This document shows positions 1 to 8,397 of a stretch of DNA of 18,548 bases, piece by piece. The stretch covers positions 1 through 18,548 of the forward strand of contig NZ_LATL02000091.1 in NCBI RefSeq assembly GCF_000972705.2, in the 5' to 3' direction. The position numbers and the translations under genes are program-made. The notes below the pieces were generated by a model. The model saw nothing but the letters and a program-made list of their open reading frames with translations. It was not told the DNA's origin and did no database searches. Position 1 is the stretch's first letter. Every line of letters begins with the position of its first letter. This stretch comes from Limnoraphis robusta CS-951 (GTDB lineage: Bacteria; Cyanobacteriota; Cyanobacteriia; Cyanobacteriales; Microcoleaceae).

Positions 1-11
1 TTTTTCCGGTT

Positions 12-32
12 CCCTCTCCTCGTAGGAGAGGG
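12..32. repeat. Perfect hairpin (dispersed-repeat type) downstream of the aldo/keto reductase
   Basis: CCCTCTCCT (12-20) and AGGAGAGGG (24-32) form a perfect 9-bp stem with a 3-nt loop. It lies about 25 bp beyond the stop of the aldo/keto reductase on the minus strand. A second partial copy of the purine-rich arm follows at 36-43. No U-run follows the stem in either direction, so it is better called a dispersed hairpin repeat than a canonical intrinsic terminator, although it may still mark the 3' end of the transcript. Confidence 0.5.
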
Positions 33-57
33 TTAGGGAGAGGTAAAAAAATTAGGT

Positions 58-1242
58 TTAACTTTGAGATAACCGCTTAACTTCTCCTCCCCCTAACATC
101 TGATGAGTTTCTGCTAATAAAGTAGGAATTTTGTCAGCGTTGGGGCTATTTGCCAAACAGTCTTTTAAATCAACTTCTTCAACAGTAGCGGCGTTTTTTC
201 CGGGGAACCAATGACCCCCATTTCCTAATAAATTATACCGCATTTTTCCATATTCTACCAGATCGTAAGCGATCGCCAAATTTCGCAGCCATAAAATCAC
301 GGGAATATTGATGTTATTGGGCGTATTTTCTGGGGTGGGTAAGCCTATTTGCCAAGTTTTAAACCAATCTTTTCCTAAAGATGCGATCGCCTCTTGTTCT
401 AAACGGTCTAAAATGGGAGGTAAAATTTCATCATAACGATCTAATAAATTAATGGTTTTCAAATGTTCATCAAAATCACTGGGTTTAGAAGCCCCAATAC
501 TCAAGGTATGCACTTCGGGATGACTCAAACAAAACAAGTCATTAAACACCATTGGACTCAACGGTGAACAAAGTTCAACTAATTTTTTAGGCGGATTATA
601 GAGTTTTCCACCTTTGTCTGAGGGACTAATAATAAATACCCCAAGATCATGGCGAGTTGCGGCTTCAATGGCTGGCCAGTTTAACTGATTGATATAATAC
701 CAATGCAGGTTTACATAATCAAATTGATCGGTTTCTATGGTTTTTGTAATCACATCAGTCGGCCCATGAGTGGAGAAACCAATAAACCTTACTTTGCCTT
801 GATCTTGAAATTTTCGGGCTTCATCAAGACAGCCACCGGGTCGAATTGTCCAGTCGAGTGTCTCTGGAGTATTAATACCATGAATCCCCAATAAATCGAT
901 ATAATCTAACTGCAAAAAAGCCAAAGATTGATGAAATGCACGGCTAAATTCTTTGGGATCTTCAGTGGGAGAAACTTTGGTTTGAATAATTAATTGTTCA
1001 CGGGGAAATTTCGGTAAAATTTGCCCAAGTTGCATTTCGGAAGTTCCATATCCCCTAGCCGTTTCAATGTGATTAATCCCACATTCGAGAGAACGATGAA
1101 TGGTCGCTTCTAGATTTTTTTGATTCTCAATTGGAATTTGATCGGCTGGAATATCTTGCCATTTGTGCTGATACCGCATTCCTCCACAAGAGAATACAGG
1201 CATCGGCAATTCTGTACGTCCAAATCGTCTATAATACATCAT
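58..1242 (-). CDS. Aldo/keto reductase family protein
   Basis: NAD(P)H-dependent oxidoreductase of the aldo/keto reductase superfamily, 394 aa, probably cytosolic; the substrate cannot be read from sequence. The N-terminal two thirds (about residues 3-290) is the TIM barrel. The catalytic region [10 protein letters not shown] (64-73) supplies Tyr65. Lys89 (QTK) and His121 (GIHG) complete the usual tetrad, but the normal Asp of the DTA motif is Glu60 (IETARGYG). FIGFSTHG and the LSIGASKP cofactor-side motif are present. The C-terminal extension (about 330-394) resembles the tail of aldo/keto reductases that carry a ferredoxin-like 4Fe-4S domain, but only one Cys remains (DCLANSP), so a cluster is unlikely. 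The start is one of two adjacent ATGs; no clear Shine-Dalgarno sequence precedes them. It follows rpiA on the same strand after 99 bp and may be cotranscribed. Confidence 0.85.
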   Translation of the reverse strand: MMYYRRFGRTELPMPVFSCGGMRYQHKWQDIPADQIPIENQKNLEATIHRSLECGINHIETARGYGTSEMQLGQILPKFPREQLIIQTKVSPTEDPKEFSRAFHQSLAFLQLDYIDLLGIHGINTPETLDWTIRPGGCLDEARKFQDQGKVRFIGFSTHGPTDVITKTIETDQFDYVNLHWYYINQLNWPAIEAATRHDLGVFIISPSDKGGKLYNPPKKLVELCSPLSPMVFNDLFCLSHPEVHTLSIGASKPSDFDEHLKTINLLDRYDEILPPILDRLEQEAIASLGKDWFKTWQIGLPTPENTPNNINIPVILWLRNLAIAYDLVEYGKMRYNLLGNGGHWFPGKNAATVEEVDLKDCLANSPNADKIPTLLAETHQMLGGGEVKRLSQS

Positions 1243-1306
1243 AGGAATGAGAGGACTAACGACTTTATTTTCCAGTTTATCTATTCCATTTTAATCCATA
1301 CAGAGA

Positions 1307-1331
1307 CGTTCGGCCGGAACGCCTCCGAACG
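1307..1331 (-). terminator. Hairpin after rpiA (weak terminator candidate)
   Basis: CGTTCGG (1307-1313) and CCGAACG (1325-1331) are perfect 7-bp arms around an 11-nt loop that contains a second GC-rich inverted segment. It sits 10 bp beyond the rpiA stop codon on the minus strand, in the 99-bp gap before the aldo/keto reductase. No T-run follows it, so termination is only inferred; it could instead be a repeat or an mRNA 3'-end stabiliser. Confidence 0.35.
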
Positions 1332-1341
1332 GTGAGAAAAC

Positions 1342-2052
1342 TTAGGAAATTTCGCGAACTAAGGGTTTTCCGTCTTTGATTTCTCCGACTAATATCACGT
1401 CAGCAACGCCCACAAACAAACCATTTTCTAATACACCGGGAATATTATTGAGGGTTTTTTCTAATTCTGCGGGGTTATCAATGGAGTCAAATTTTACATC
1501 AATTACCATATTTCCTTGGTCGGTAATCACTGGCCCTGCTTTTTTAACGCCCATTCGCAGCGTTGGTTTTCCGCCTAATTTTTCGATTTTTTGCATCACG
1601 GGAGTAATGGCTAAAGGCATCACTTCTACAGGTAGTAAAAATGTCGATCCGAGTTTATCAACCAGTTTAGAACTATCCACAACCACGATAAATAGATCGG
1701 CTAAAGTATCGACTATTTTTTCGCGAGTATGCGCCGCTCCTCCGCCTTTAATGAGGTTCTTATTTGGATCAACTTCGTCGGCGCCATCAATGGCAATATC
1801 CATGTGATCAATGTCATCTAATGTGACGAGTGGAATGCCATATTGTTTGGCAAGTACAGAGGCTTGAAATGAAGTCGGAACGCCCTTAATATCTTTGAGT
1901 TCTCCACTTTGAATACGTTCTCCTAAATACTGAAGGGTGTAGGCTGTGGTTGACCCCGTACCCAATCCGACAATTGAACCAGACTGGACGCGATCGGCGG
2001 CGGCTTTTCCGACTTGCTGTTTCATTAATTTAACAGGATCTTGTTCGCTCAT
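1342..2052 (-). CDS. rpiA: Ribose-5-phosphate isomerase A
   Basis: Interconverts ribose 5-phosphate and ribulose 5-phosphate in the pentose phosphate pathway and, in cyanobacteria, in the regenerative half of the Calvin cycle; a soluble cytosolic enzyme. The 236-aa length is normal for RpiA. Phosphate-binding GLGTGST is at 29-35 and the DGADE motif at 89-93 supplies the acidic residues equivalent to E. coli Asp81 and Asp84. The [11 protein letters not shown] segment holds Lys102 and Glu111, equivalent to E. coli Lys94 and the catalytic base Glu103. All key residues are present, so the enzyme should be active. The ATG at 2052 is preceded by AGGA about 9 nt upstream. It is transcribed away from the TPR glycosyltransferase gene, across a 374-bp divergent region. 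Confidence 0.97.
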   Translation of the reverse strand: MSEQDPVKLMKQQVGKAAADRVQSGSIVGLGTGSTTAYTLQYLGERIQSGELKDIKGVPTSFQASVLAKQYGIPLVTLDDIDHMDIAIDGADEVDPNKNLIKGGGAAHTREKIVDTLADLFIVVVDSSKLVDKLGSTFLLPVEVMPLAITPVMQKIEKLGGKPTLRMGVKKAGPVITDQGNMVIDVKFDSIDNPAELEKTLNNIPGVLENGLFVGVADVILVGEIKDGKPLVREIS

Positions 2053-2426
2053 GTTGATGATTCCTAAATTTAGAGTCGTTTTTGGACAATTGGCAATTAA
2101 AATTTTAATTACCCCCTGTTTACTTTAGCGCGTTAGGTGCATTCTAGAATAGTAGATCGGTTTAAATTGCAACTTTGAGGGTGAATTCTCAAGGTGTTAC
2201 CATCAAATTGACAAATCTCATGCTTACCCAATTTGCGACTCGTCTAAAAATGGACTTAACTTGGCTATTCTCCATGATTTCTCAGAAGATTGCAAAATAT
2301 AGGGTCATCTCATCTGACCCGAATTTATCTTTTTGACAATCTCATCGGTATCCTACCACAATTATTAAAGTTGATCAAATCTGACTGTCATTTTCAATAG
2401 ACAACGCTTAAATCAAGGAGTTTTGT
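2053..2426. promoter_or_regulatory. Divergent intergenic region between rpiA and the TPR glycosyltransferase gene
   Basis: 374 bp with no convincing gene. For the plus-strand gene, TTGACA (2333-2338), an 18-bp spacer and CACAAT (2357-2362) make a plausible sigma70-type promoter, which would leave a leader of roughly 55-60 nt. A near copy of the upstream element occurs at 2208 (TTGACAAATCTCAT versus TTGACAATCTCAT at 2333), with ATC three bases before each. The gene's ribosome binding site is AAGGAG at 2415-2420, six bases before the GTG start. No clear rpiA promoter could be picked by eye on the minus strand. Confidence 0.35.
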
Positions 2427-5400
2427 GTGAATTTTTCATCAGTTGAGACTTGTTTTAAAACCGGAATTGAGTTTCAAGAAGCGGGTAAATTTGAAGAGGC
2501 GATCGCCTCTTATCAGCAAGCACTGAAAATGACTCCCCATCAACCCAAAATTTATCAGAAATTGGCGGAAGTCTTGGTTTTAAATGGGCAGTTGGAAGCG
2601 GGAATAAAAGCGATTCAAACGGCTATCAATCTTCAGCCCAATTTTGCTGTTGCTTATTTAAGCTTCGGTAATATCCTCCAACAACAAAATCAAATAGACT
2701 TGGCAATTTGGGCTTATACTCAAGCCTTGGATCTACAACCCAACTTCACAGAAGCCCGTGCTAACCTGGGCAGTATGTATTACCATTTAGGGCGTTTTTC
2801 AGAAGCGATTCACTGTTATCAACAGGCCATTTCGCTTCAACCGGATGCGGCTGTTATTTACTGGATGTTGGGTAATGCTTTTTATCAAACGCATCAACTC
2901 GAACAAGCGATTTCCTGTTTTCAAAAAGCAATTGACCTGGAACCAGAACAAGCTAAATTTTACTTGAAGCTTGCTTCTATTTTAGCAGACAAGGGTCAAA
3001 AAATACAAGCTATCTCTTATTATCAAACAATTATTAGATTACAACCCGATTGTTCAGAAGCTATTGATGCACTCGATCAATTGACTCAAGCTTCTGTTCC
3101 TTCTAACTTTGCAGATAATCTCACAAGTTTAACCTTTGTTTCTGAGTCTAATGAACAATTTGAAGAAGGCGGCGTTGACTTAGCGAGTCCGTTATCAGAA
3201 GCAACAGAACCCGAACCAAGCCGTCACTCAACTCCAGCGACAACAGAAGAAATTTTTGTTGAAAATACAGAACCGTTTGAGTTATCCTATAGCAATTTTC
3301 CCGACTTACAAACCTATCGATCTCAAGCGAATTTATATTGTAATCAAGGTCAATTTGAAGAAGCAATCGCCCTTTGTCAGCAAGCTTTAAAAATACAACC
3401 TAATTTTCTACCCGCTTACGTTACATTAGGCAATTCACTCTACTTTCAAGGCAAACTAGAAGCGGCAATTCGCGCCTATTCTCAAGCATTAGAACTTCAG
3501 GAAAACTTAGCGGAAATCTATGGAAATCGCGGGACAATGTACGCCAAACTTGATCGAATAGATGAAGCGATCGCTGATTATCAAAAAGCCCTGGAATTAG
3601 AACCCAATCTCACCGTTGTCCATTGGAATTTAGGAAAGATTTTTCAACGTTTGGGAAGACTGGATGAAGCCGCTTCATGTTGGAAAACAGCCTTAGAAAT
3701 TCAACCGAACTTGAGAGGGGCAAAACTACAGGTTGAATTAGGTAATCTTCTCAAAAATCAGAAAAAATTTGGAGAAGCTATTTCCTGCTATCAAAAAGCC
3801 TTAGAAATCCAACCCAATGAAGCGGAAGCCTATGTTAATTTAGGGTGTCTCTACTCCGAACAAAAAAATTATGAAGCCGCAATTCAATGCTTTAAAACCG
3901 GAATTAAACTCAATCCTCATCATCCAGATTTATATTTAAATCTAGGCTTTGCTTTAGTTAATTTAGGGCGCACCCCAGAAGCGATGAACTGTTATCAAAC
4001 TTTGCTACAAGTTCAGCCAGATACTTCAGAAGCTTATGCAAGTTTAGGGAATCTTTATTCAAGTGCCGGTCAAGTTGAACAAGCTATTAAAAATTACGAA
4101 CAAGCGATAAAAATTAAACCAGACTGGGCAGAAATATACTGTCGTTTAGCCCATATTCAAAAGCAAGATCAACCCCAAGCCGCCATTAAAAACCTAGAAA
4201 AAGCGATTGAACTTAACCCCAACTACATTGAAGCCCATCAACAACTTTGTGATCTTCTTAGTCATTCAACAAATCTGACGAAAGCCCGAAAAGCGGCTGA
4301 TCAATATTGTCAACAATGCGGTGAAAAAGTTCCTGTTTTATCAGCCATTGCTTATATTTTTGCTTATACTCAATCCGGGGCTTGTCAACAATCACTTACA
4401 AAACTCATAGAACTTGAAAGAATTTGTCAGGAACGCATCAAAACCTTCTCCCTATTTGAAGTGAATCTACTGTATGAAATTTTAATTTTTATTGTTTCTC
4501 ATGTGCGAGATGCTTTAGTTGATAATGCCAATCTCTATAAACTCATCGCGGCTGAATATTATCAAAGACGAGTGCTACAACCGTTAAAAGTTGTTGAAAA
4601 TTCTGCTAGTTTATCGCAAAAACCGCTAAAAATAGGTTTTATTTCTAAACACTTTCGCCGTCACTCTGTAGGTTGGTGTAGTGAAGCTATTATTCGTGAA
4701 TTATCAGCAATTACACCCCATGTTCATCTGTATGTAAGCGGACGATTACAAGCCGATGCAATCACCCAAAAATTTGAACAAATCGCCCATAAATTATACT
4801 GGCCAAAGTCCTACCCGAATGGCTTTGCTTCTGCTGAAGAATTAGCCCAAGAAATTTCACAGGATCAAATTGATATTTTAATTGATTTAGACTCCGTAAC
4901 CGTCCCTGCAAACGTACAGATTTTCAATTATTCACCCGCTCCCGTATGTCTAACTTGGCTGGGTTTTGATGCCCCTTATATCACCGATAAACACTATTTT
5001 CTCTGTGACTGGAATACTCACCCAGCAGGACGAGAACAACATTATCGTGAAAAATTAATTCGCTTACCGGAAACTTCGGTGGCGATTTCAGGATTATCTA
5101 GTCATCAAGTGAATCGAAATATCATTAGAAAACAGCTTAGAATTGATGCAGATAAACTGGTTTATTTATGTGTGGCTCCCGGTCGAAAAACGAACTTTGA
5201 AATGATTGAAGCACAAGTGAAAATAATGAAAGCTGTACCGGATAGTTTAATGATTCGTAAAGGTCAAGGTGATCATCTTTTAATTCGAGAAATGTATCAT
5301 CAAGCTTGTGAAGAACAAGGCGTAGATTTTAATCGAATTTTGTTTATTGGACTAACTAAAACAGAGGAAGAACATCGGGCGATTTATCAAGTTGTTGATG

Positions 5401-5738
5401 TTTTATTAGACTCCTATCCTTACAACGGTGGAACTCACAATTTAGAAGCCTTGTGGTCAAATTTACCGATTTTAACGAGAGCAGGTGAACAATATCTTTC
5501 TCGCATGGGTTATGCTTTTTTACAAGCCGTTCATCTGGATCAAGGTATCGCTTGGAGTTGGGAAGAATACACGGAAATCGGGATAAAATTAGGAAGGGAT
5601 GCAAATTTGAGAACTCAAATTCGAGAGCATTTAATTGGGTCAAAACAACCGGACAAATTAGCACCCCTATGGAATCCAAAAAAGTTAGCTCAAGAAATGT
5701 ATAAGGTGTTTGAAAAATTACGCTTTGAAAGTCACTAA
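2427..5738 (+). CDS. TPR-repeat protein with C-terminal OGT-like glycosyltransferase domain
   Basis: 1103 aa, probably cytosolic (no signal peptide or membrane segment seen). Residues about 5-220 hold six 34-residue TPRs (AIxxYQxALxLxP pattern). A low-complexity acidic, Ser/Thr-rich linker spans about 222-288, and about 292-620 holds ten more TPRs, for 16 in all. A helical stretch leads to an O-GlcNAc-transferase-like (GT41) domain from about 733 to the end. It starts with LKIGFISKHFRRHS, whose His (about 741) aligns with the active-site His of OGT enzymes. APGRKTNF carries a Lys where OGT binds the UDP phosphates, and LLDSYPYNGGTHN (about 992-1004) is the late GT41 motif. It probably transfers a sugar to Ser/Thr of TPR-bound proteins; donor and targets are unknown. 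The GTG start is supported by AAGGAG six bases upstream. It converges on kaiB with only 23 bp between stop codons. Confidence 0.88.
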   Translation: MNFSSVETCFKTGIEFQEAGKFEEAIASYQQALKMTPHQPKIYQKLAEVLVLNGQLEAGIKAIQTAINLQPNFAVAYLSFGNILQQQNQIDLAIWAYTQALDLQPNFTEARANLGSMYYHLGRFSEAIHCYQQAISLQPDAAVIYWMLGNAFYQTHQLEQAISCFQKAIDLEPEQAKFYLKLASILADKGQKIQAISYYQTIIRLQPDCSEAIDALDQLTQASVPSNFADNLTSLTFVSESNEQFEEGGVDLASPLSEATEPEPSRHSTPATTEEIFVENTEPFELSYSNFPDLQTYRSQANLYCNQGQFEEAIALCQQALKIQPNFLPAYVTLGNSLYFQGKLEAAIRAYSQALELQENLAEIYGNRGTMYAKLDRIDEAIADYQKALELEPNLTVVHWNLGKIFQRLGRLDEAASCWKTALEIQPNLRGAKLQVELGNLLKNQKKFGEAISCYQKALEIQPNEAEAYVNLGCLYSEQKNYEAAIQCFKTGIKLNPHHPDLYLNLGFALVNLGRTPEAMNCYQTLLQVQPDTSEAYASLGNLYSSAGQVEQAIKNYEQAIKIKPDWAEIYCRLAHIQKQDQPQAAIKNLEKAIELNPNYIEAHQQLCDLLSHSTNLTKARKAADQYCQQCGEKVPVLSAIAYIFAYTQSGACQQSLTKLIELERICQERIKTFSLFEVNLLYEILIFIVSHVRDALVDNANLYKLIAAEYYQRRVLQPLKVVENSASLSQKPLKIGFISKHFRRHSVGWCSEAIIRELSAITPHVHLYVSGRLQADAITQKFEQIAHKLYWPKSYPNGFASAEELAQEISQDQIDILIDLDSVTVPANVQIFNYSPAPVCLTWLGFDAPYITDKHYFLCDWNTHPAGREQHYREKLIRLPETSVAISGLSSHQVNRNIIRKQLRIDADKLVYLCVAPGRKTNFEMIEAQVKIMKAVPDSLMIRKGQGDHLLIREMYHQACEEQGVDFNRILFIGLTKTEEEHRAIYQVVDVLLDSYPYNGGTHNLEALWSNLPILTRAGEQYLSRMGYAFLQAVHLDQGIAWSWEEYTEIGIKLGRDANLRTQIREHLIGSKQPDKLAPLWNPKKLAQEMYKVFEKLRFESH

Positions 5739-5761
5739 GTTCTCTTTCTTAAGACTGAATT

Positions 5762-6094
5762 TTAAATCAAACCTAAACCCATGAGAACTTTTTCTTTATC
5801 TGATAAATTGCCGATCATTCGTTGAGAGGGTTCAGGTAAAGCTTTAATCAATGTAGGAACCGCAACAATATTTTCAGCTTGTAATCGTTCAGGCTGTTGA
5901 TAAATGTCGATCACTTCTAGTTTATGTCGTCCTGCTAGATATTCATCACAAATCTTTTGAAGATTTTTCAGGGCGATCGCAGACTGTAAGGTTGTTCCCG
6001 CAATATACAAACGCAAGCTGTAATGTTCCTCTCTTTTTTCAATTAAAACTTTATCGAAGGCTTCAATAGAGTTTTCAGTAGACTTTTCTTTCAT
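5762..6094 (-). CDS. kaiB: KaiB-family protein, second tandem copy (divergent)
   Basis: 110-aa KaiB homologue with thioredoxin-like fold. LYIAG (29-33) is the first strand, AVPTLI (78-83) holds the conserved cis-proline site Pro80, and [18 protein letters not shown] (93-110) is the fold-switching C-terminal half. The protein stops right there, without the acidic tail of S. elongatus KaiB. The residue aligning with KaiB Asp90 is Gly108 and the one aligning with Gly88 is Gly106. An extra N-terminal segment of about 22 charged residues precedes the fold. Its ATG overlaps the stop of the upstream kaiB as ATGA (6091-6094), so translation is almost certainly coupled. It is more diverged from classical KaiB than its neighbour and may bind KaiC differently or bind another partner, such as a kinase. 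The KaiB family assignment is firm; a clock function is not shown. Confidence 0.9.
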   Translation of the reverse strand: MKEKSTENSIEAFDKVLIEKREEHYSLRLYIAGTTLQSAIALKNLQKICDEYLAGRHKLEVIDIYQQPERLQAENIVAVPTLIKALPEPSQRMIGNLSDKEKVLMGLGLI

Positions 6095-6438
6095 AGCTGA
6101 TCACCGCCTTGATTTGTATAAACTTTATGAATTTCTAATCCAACTAAAATCTTTTCTTTGTTAGACAGATCTCCAATAATCTTCTTAAAAGGTGTCGGCA
6201 GTTTTCTCACTAAAGTGGGCAAAGCAATAATTTGATCTTGTTTGGCTATCTGGGGATTTTCTAACAAATCAATCACTTCAATGTTATATTGCTCCCTCAA
6301 ATATTCCTCACAAACTTTTTTCAAATTTTCAAACGCCTTTATTGAACGATCTGTATGTCCAGCAACATAGAGTTTAAACTCCCAATGATCATTGGAAGCT
6401 AGGGCTTGAACTGGCTCGTAACTTTCCACATTTTCCAT
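6091..6438 (-). CDS. kaiB: KaiB-family protein, first tandem copy
   Basis: 115-aa KaiB homologue directly downstream of the kaiC-like gene (66-bp gap). In the KaiABC clock, KaiB binds the KaiC CI ring after a fold switch and promotes dephosphorylation. Here LYVAG (23-27), ALPTLV (72-77, cis-Pro74) and [17 protein letters not shown] (87-103) are closely KaiB-like. The S. elongatus Asp90 position is Glu102, and Gly88 is retained as Gly100. About 20 extra N-terminal residues precede the fold, with a polar tail after it. The reading frame extends to a TTG at 6441, but the adjacent ATG at 6438 is preferred; a purine-rich GGAAAA lies rather far upstream. It overlaps the next kaiB by 4 bp. Together with the neighbouring KaiC2-type ATPase this is the KaiB2-KaiC2 arrangement known from Synechocystis and several non-photosynthetic bacteria. 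Confidence 0.93.
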   Translation of the reverse strand: MENVESYEPVQALASNDHWEFKLYVAGHTDRSIKAFENLKKVCEEYLREQYNIEVIDLLENPQIAKQDQIIALPTLVRKLPTPFKKIIGDLSNKEKILVGLEIHKVYTNQGGDQL

Positions 6439-6504
6439 CAATTTAATTGGTAATTTTTCCTGCGAAATCTATAAAGTTATCCACAAAATCAGAACTTTAA
6501 AAAC

Positions 6505-8232
6505 TTAGTTTTCAAAACTGATTTGTTCATCGGCTTGACGCCTTTTCGCCATTGTTATTCTGTCTTGGAACAATAGATCTTGTGAACATTGTTCATACTG
6601 CATCATCAAATCTAGTTCTTCTTGTTCCGCCTCCAGTTTAGCTTGCAGAGCTTCAATTTTTGATCGGACTATCACTTGTTGACGCTCTAGTTCTCTCTGT
6701 CTACGTTCAAACTCCTGCTGGCGAGCCAATTTATTTGCTCTTTCTTGAGTCTCTTGAATGGTGCGAGCGCTTCCAGTCAGAACCTGACCTTGCCCTAAAT
6801 ACACATCACTCAGTTGAATTCCCTGCTTCGTTAACAGCATTTCTCGCATTTGATTCGAGTGTTCCATCCCCCGAGATTTCAACACATAAAGCAGACGATT
6901 TCGTTCACCATTGGTTTCAATCATCCGTACTTCTAACCAAGTATCCATCAAGGATGAAACGCCAATTTCAGTAAACTCAAGGGGATTGCCACCGGAAATT
7001 AAATTCGTCAATAAAACCGTGATTTGTTTGCTCTTGAAAAAATCAATCAAACGGAATAAAAAAGCTTTAGCTTGTGTTAACGTTCCGCTCATCGTCAGAT
7101 TACTCATCGGATCAATAATCACAACGCTGGGCTTGACTTGATCAATCAGGCGGTACAATGTAACTAAATGCAACTCTAAACCTGTAGCTGTGGGACGTTC
7201 GGCTTTGAATGTCAGCAATCCTTTTTCAACAAAAGGTTCTAAATCAACACCCACAGAGCGCTGGTTGCGGATAATTTGCTTTGGCGCTTCCTCAAAAGCA
7301 ATATACAGACAATGTTCTCCCTGACTACAAACGGCTTGAGTAAAATGGGCGGCGAGAGTGGTTTTTCCGGTTCCGGCGGTGCCTGTAATCAGAATACTGC
7401 TTCCTCGAAAATAGCCTTCTCCTCCGAGCATGGCATCCAAACGAGGAATTCCGCTTGAAATTCGTTCATTAGAAACTTCATGTTCCAAACCGACAGAAGT
7501 AATCGGCAAAACCGAAATGCCATTTTGATTGATCAAAAACGGATATTCATTGCTTCCGTGACAAGAACCTCGATATTTAATAATTTGTAAGCGGCGAGTT
7601 GAGACTTCCTCTTGGATACGCTGATCGAGTCGGATCACACAGTCCGAAACATATTCTTCTAAACCGTGTCGAGTCAGACTATTATCGCCCCGTTCTCCAG
7701 TGATAATTGCGGTGACTCCTTTCGTTTTCAGCCAGCGAAATAACCGTCGTAATTCCGCTCGGATAATCGCAGTATTAGACAGTCCAGCAAACAAGACTTC
7801 AATCGTATCGAGAACAACCCGTTTGGCACCGATGAGATCAATCGCACAACCTAAGCGAATAAATAAAGCTTCTAAATCATATTCGCCGACTTCTTGAATT
7901 TCTTCGGGGTCGATGTGAACATAGTCAATACTGATTTTATTTTCCGCCGTCAGTTGGTCTAAATCCCAACCCAGAGAAGCGACGTTTTCAGTCAATTCTT
8001 GAGCTGTTTCTTCAAAGGCCATAAACACGCCGGGTTCATTGTATTCAACTGCACCCCGCACCAAAAACTCCATTGCTAACAAGGTTTTACCGCAACCCGC
8101 CGTACCACAAACCAGAGTTGGCCGTCCTTTTGGCAGTCCGCCCAGAGTAATTTCATCTAATCCATTGATGCCTGTCGAACACTTGGGCAGCTCTTTTTGT
8201 GGTGATGGAATTTTACGATTAACTTCGAGCAT
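6505..8232 (-). CDS. kaiC: KaiC2-type circadian clock ATPase homologue
   Basis: 575-aa double RecA-like ATPase of the KaiC family, expected to form a soluble hexamer. CI: Walker A GTAGCGKT (43-50), catalytic Glu pair in FEET (74-75). CII: Walker A GTAGTGKT (284-291), FEEA with Glu314/315. The autophosphorylation site reads TEIGVSSLMDT (421-431): S. elongatus Ser431-Thr432 correspond to Ser426-Ser427 and Thr426 to Thr421. A Ser-Ser pair is the hallmark of the KaiC2 subgroup, which works without KaiA. After the CII fold (about 485) there is no A-loop-like KaiA-binding tail but a roughly 85-residue coiled coil rich in Arg, Gln and Glu (about 490-570), making the protein longer than the 519-aa KaiC1. 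The ATG is preceded by AAGG (8242-8239) six bases upstream. Two kaiB genes follow; no kaiA is visible. Likely role: KaiA-independent timing, stress or signalling output (inference). Confidence 0.95.
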   Translation of the reverse strand: MLEVNRKIPSPQKELPKCSTGINGLDEITLGGLPKGRPTLVCGTAGCGKTLLAMEFLVRGAVEYNEPGVFMAFEETAQELTENVASLGWDLDQLTAENKISIDYVHIDPEEIQEVGEYDLEALFIRLGCAIDLIGAKRVVLDTIEVLFAGLSNTAIIRAELRRLFRWLKTKGVTAIITGERGDNSLTRHGLEEYVSDCVIRLDQRIQEEVSTRRLQIIKYRGSCHGSNEYPFLINQNGISVLPITSVGLEHEVSNERISSGIPRLDAMLGGEGYFRGSSILITGTAGTGKTTLAAHFTQAVCSQGEHCLYIAFEEAPKQIIRNQRSVGVDLEPFVEKGLLTFKAERPTATGLELHLVTLYRLIDQVKPSVVIIDPMSNLTMSGTLTQAKAFLFRLIDFFKSKQITVLLTNLISGGNPLEFTEIGVSSLMDTWLEVRMIETNGERNRLLYVLKSRGMEHSNQMREMLLTKQGIQLSDVYLGQGQVLTGSARTIQETQERANKLARQQEFERRQRELERQQVIVRSKIEALQAKLEAEQEELDLMMQYEQCSQDLLFQDRITMAKRRQADEQISFEN

Positions 8233-8238
8233 ACTAAA

Positions 8239-8397
8239 CCTTTTTCAATCCCTAATTTAACGATTTTAAAATCAACAGCATTTTTCATGCTTTCCCAAAG
8301 TTTATGAAAGATAGACCTTCTATTCTATTCTATTCTAGCTTCCGCACAAATATCATCCAGCCCGAAAAATCTCTGAGATAAACTTTAGGATTTTCTC
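8239..8397 (-). promoter_or_regulatory. Leader/promoter region of the kaiC-kaiB-kaiB operon
   Basis: AT-rich region upstream of kaiC with no gene. Four tandem TAGAA units (minus strand, 8337-8318) create several overlapping TAGAAT hexamers that match a -10 box at 5 of 6 positions; one has TTGTGC 16 bp upstream as a weak -35. A 12-bp perfect palindrome GATTTTAAAATC lies at 8262-8273, inside the expected leader. The promoter is inferred; the repeats and the palindrome are directly visible. Confidence 0.35.
8318..8337. repeat. Pentanucleotide tandem repeat (TTCTA)x4
   Basis: Four exact copies of TTCTA (TAGAA on the minus strand) in direct tandem, about 85 bp upstream of the kaiC start codon. 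Such simple repeats can change copy number by slippage; here each unit offers a -10-like hexamer on the kaiC strand. Confidence 0.85.

Noticed and set aside
2219..2335. Plus-strand 38-codon frame in the rpiA/TPR intergenic region
   Set aside because: There is no purine-rich ribosome binding site before its ATG, and it runs into the candidate promoter of the downstream gene.
5739..5761. Imperfect hairpin (AGTCACTAAG / CTTAAGACT) between the convergent TPR and kaiB genes as a two-way terminator
   Set aside because: The stem is short and mismatched, partly inside coding sequence, with no clear T-run; too weak to annotate.
6505..8232. Archaeal-type or DNA-repair RecA/RadA-like ATPase
   Set aside because: Two full KaiC domains, the CII phosphosite region and adjacent KaiB genes identify KaiC specifically.
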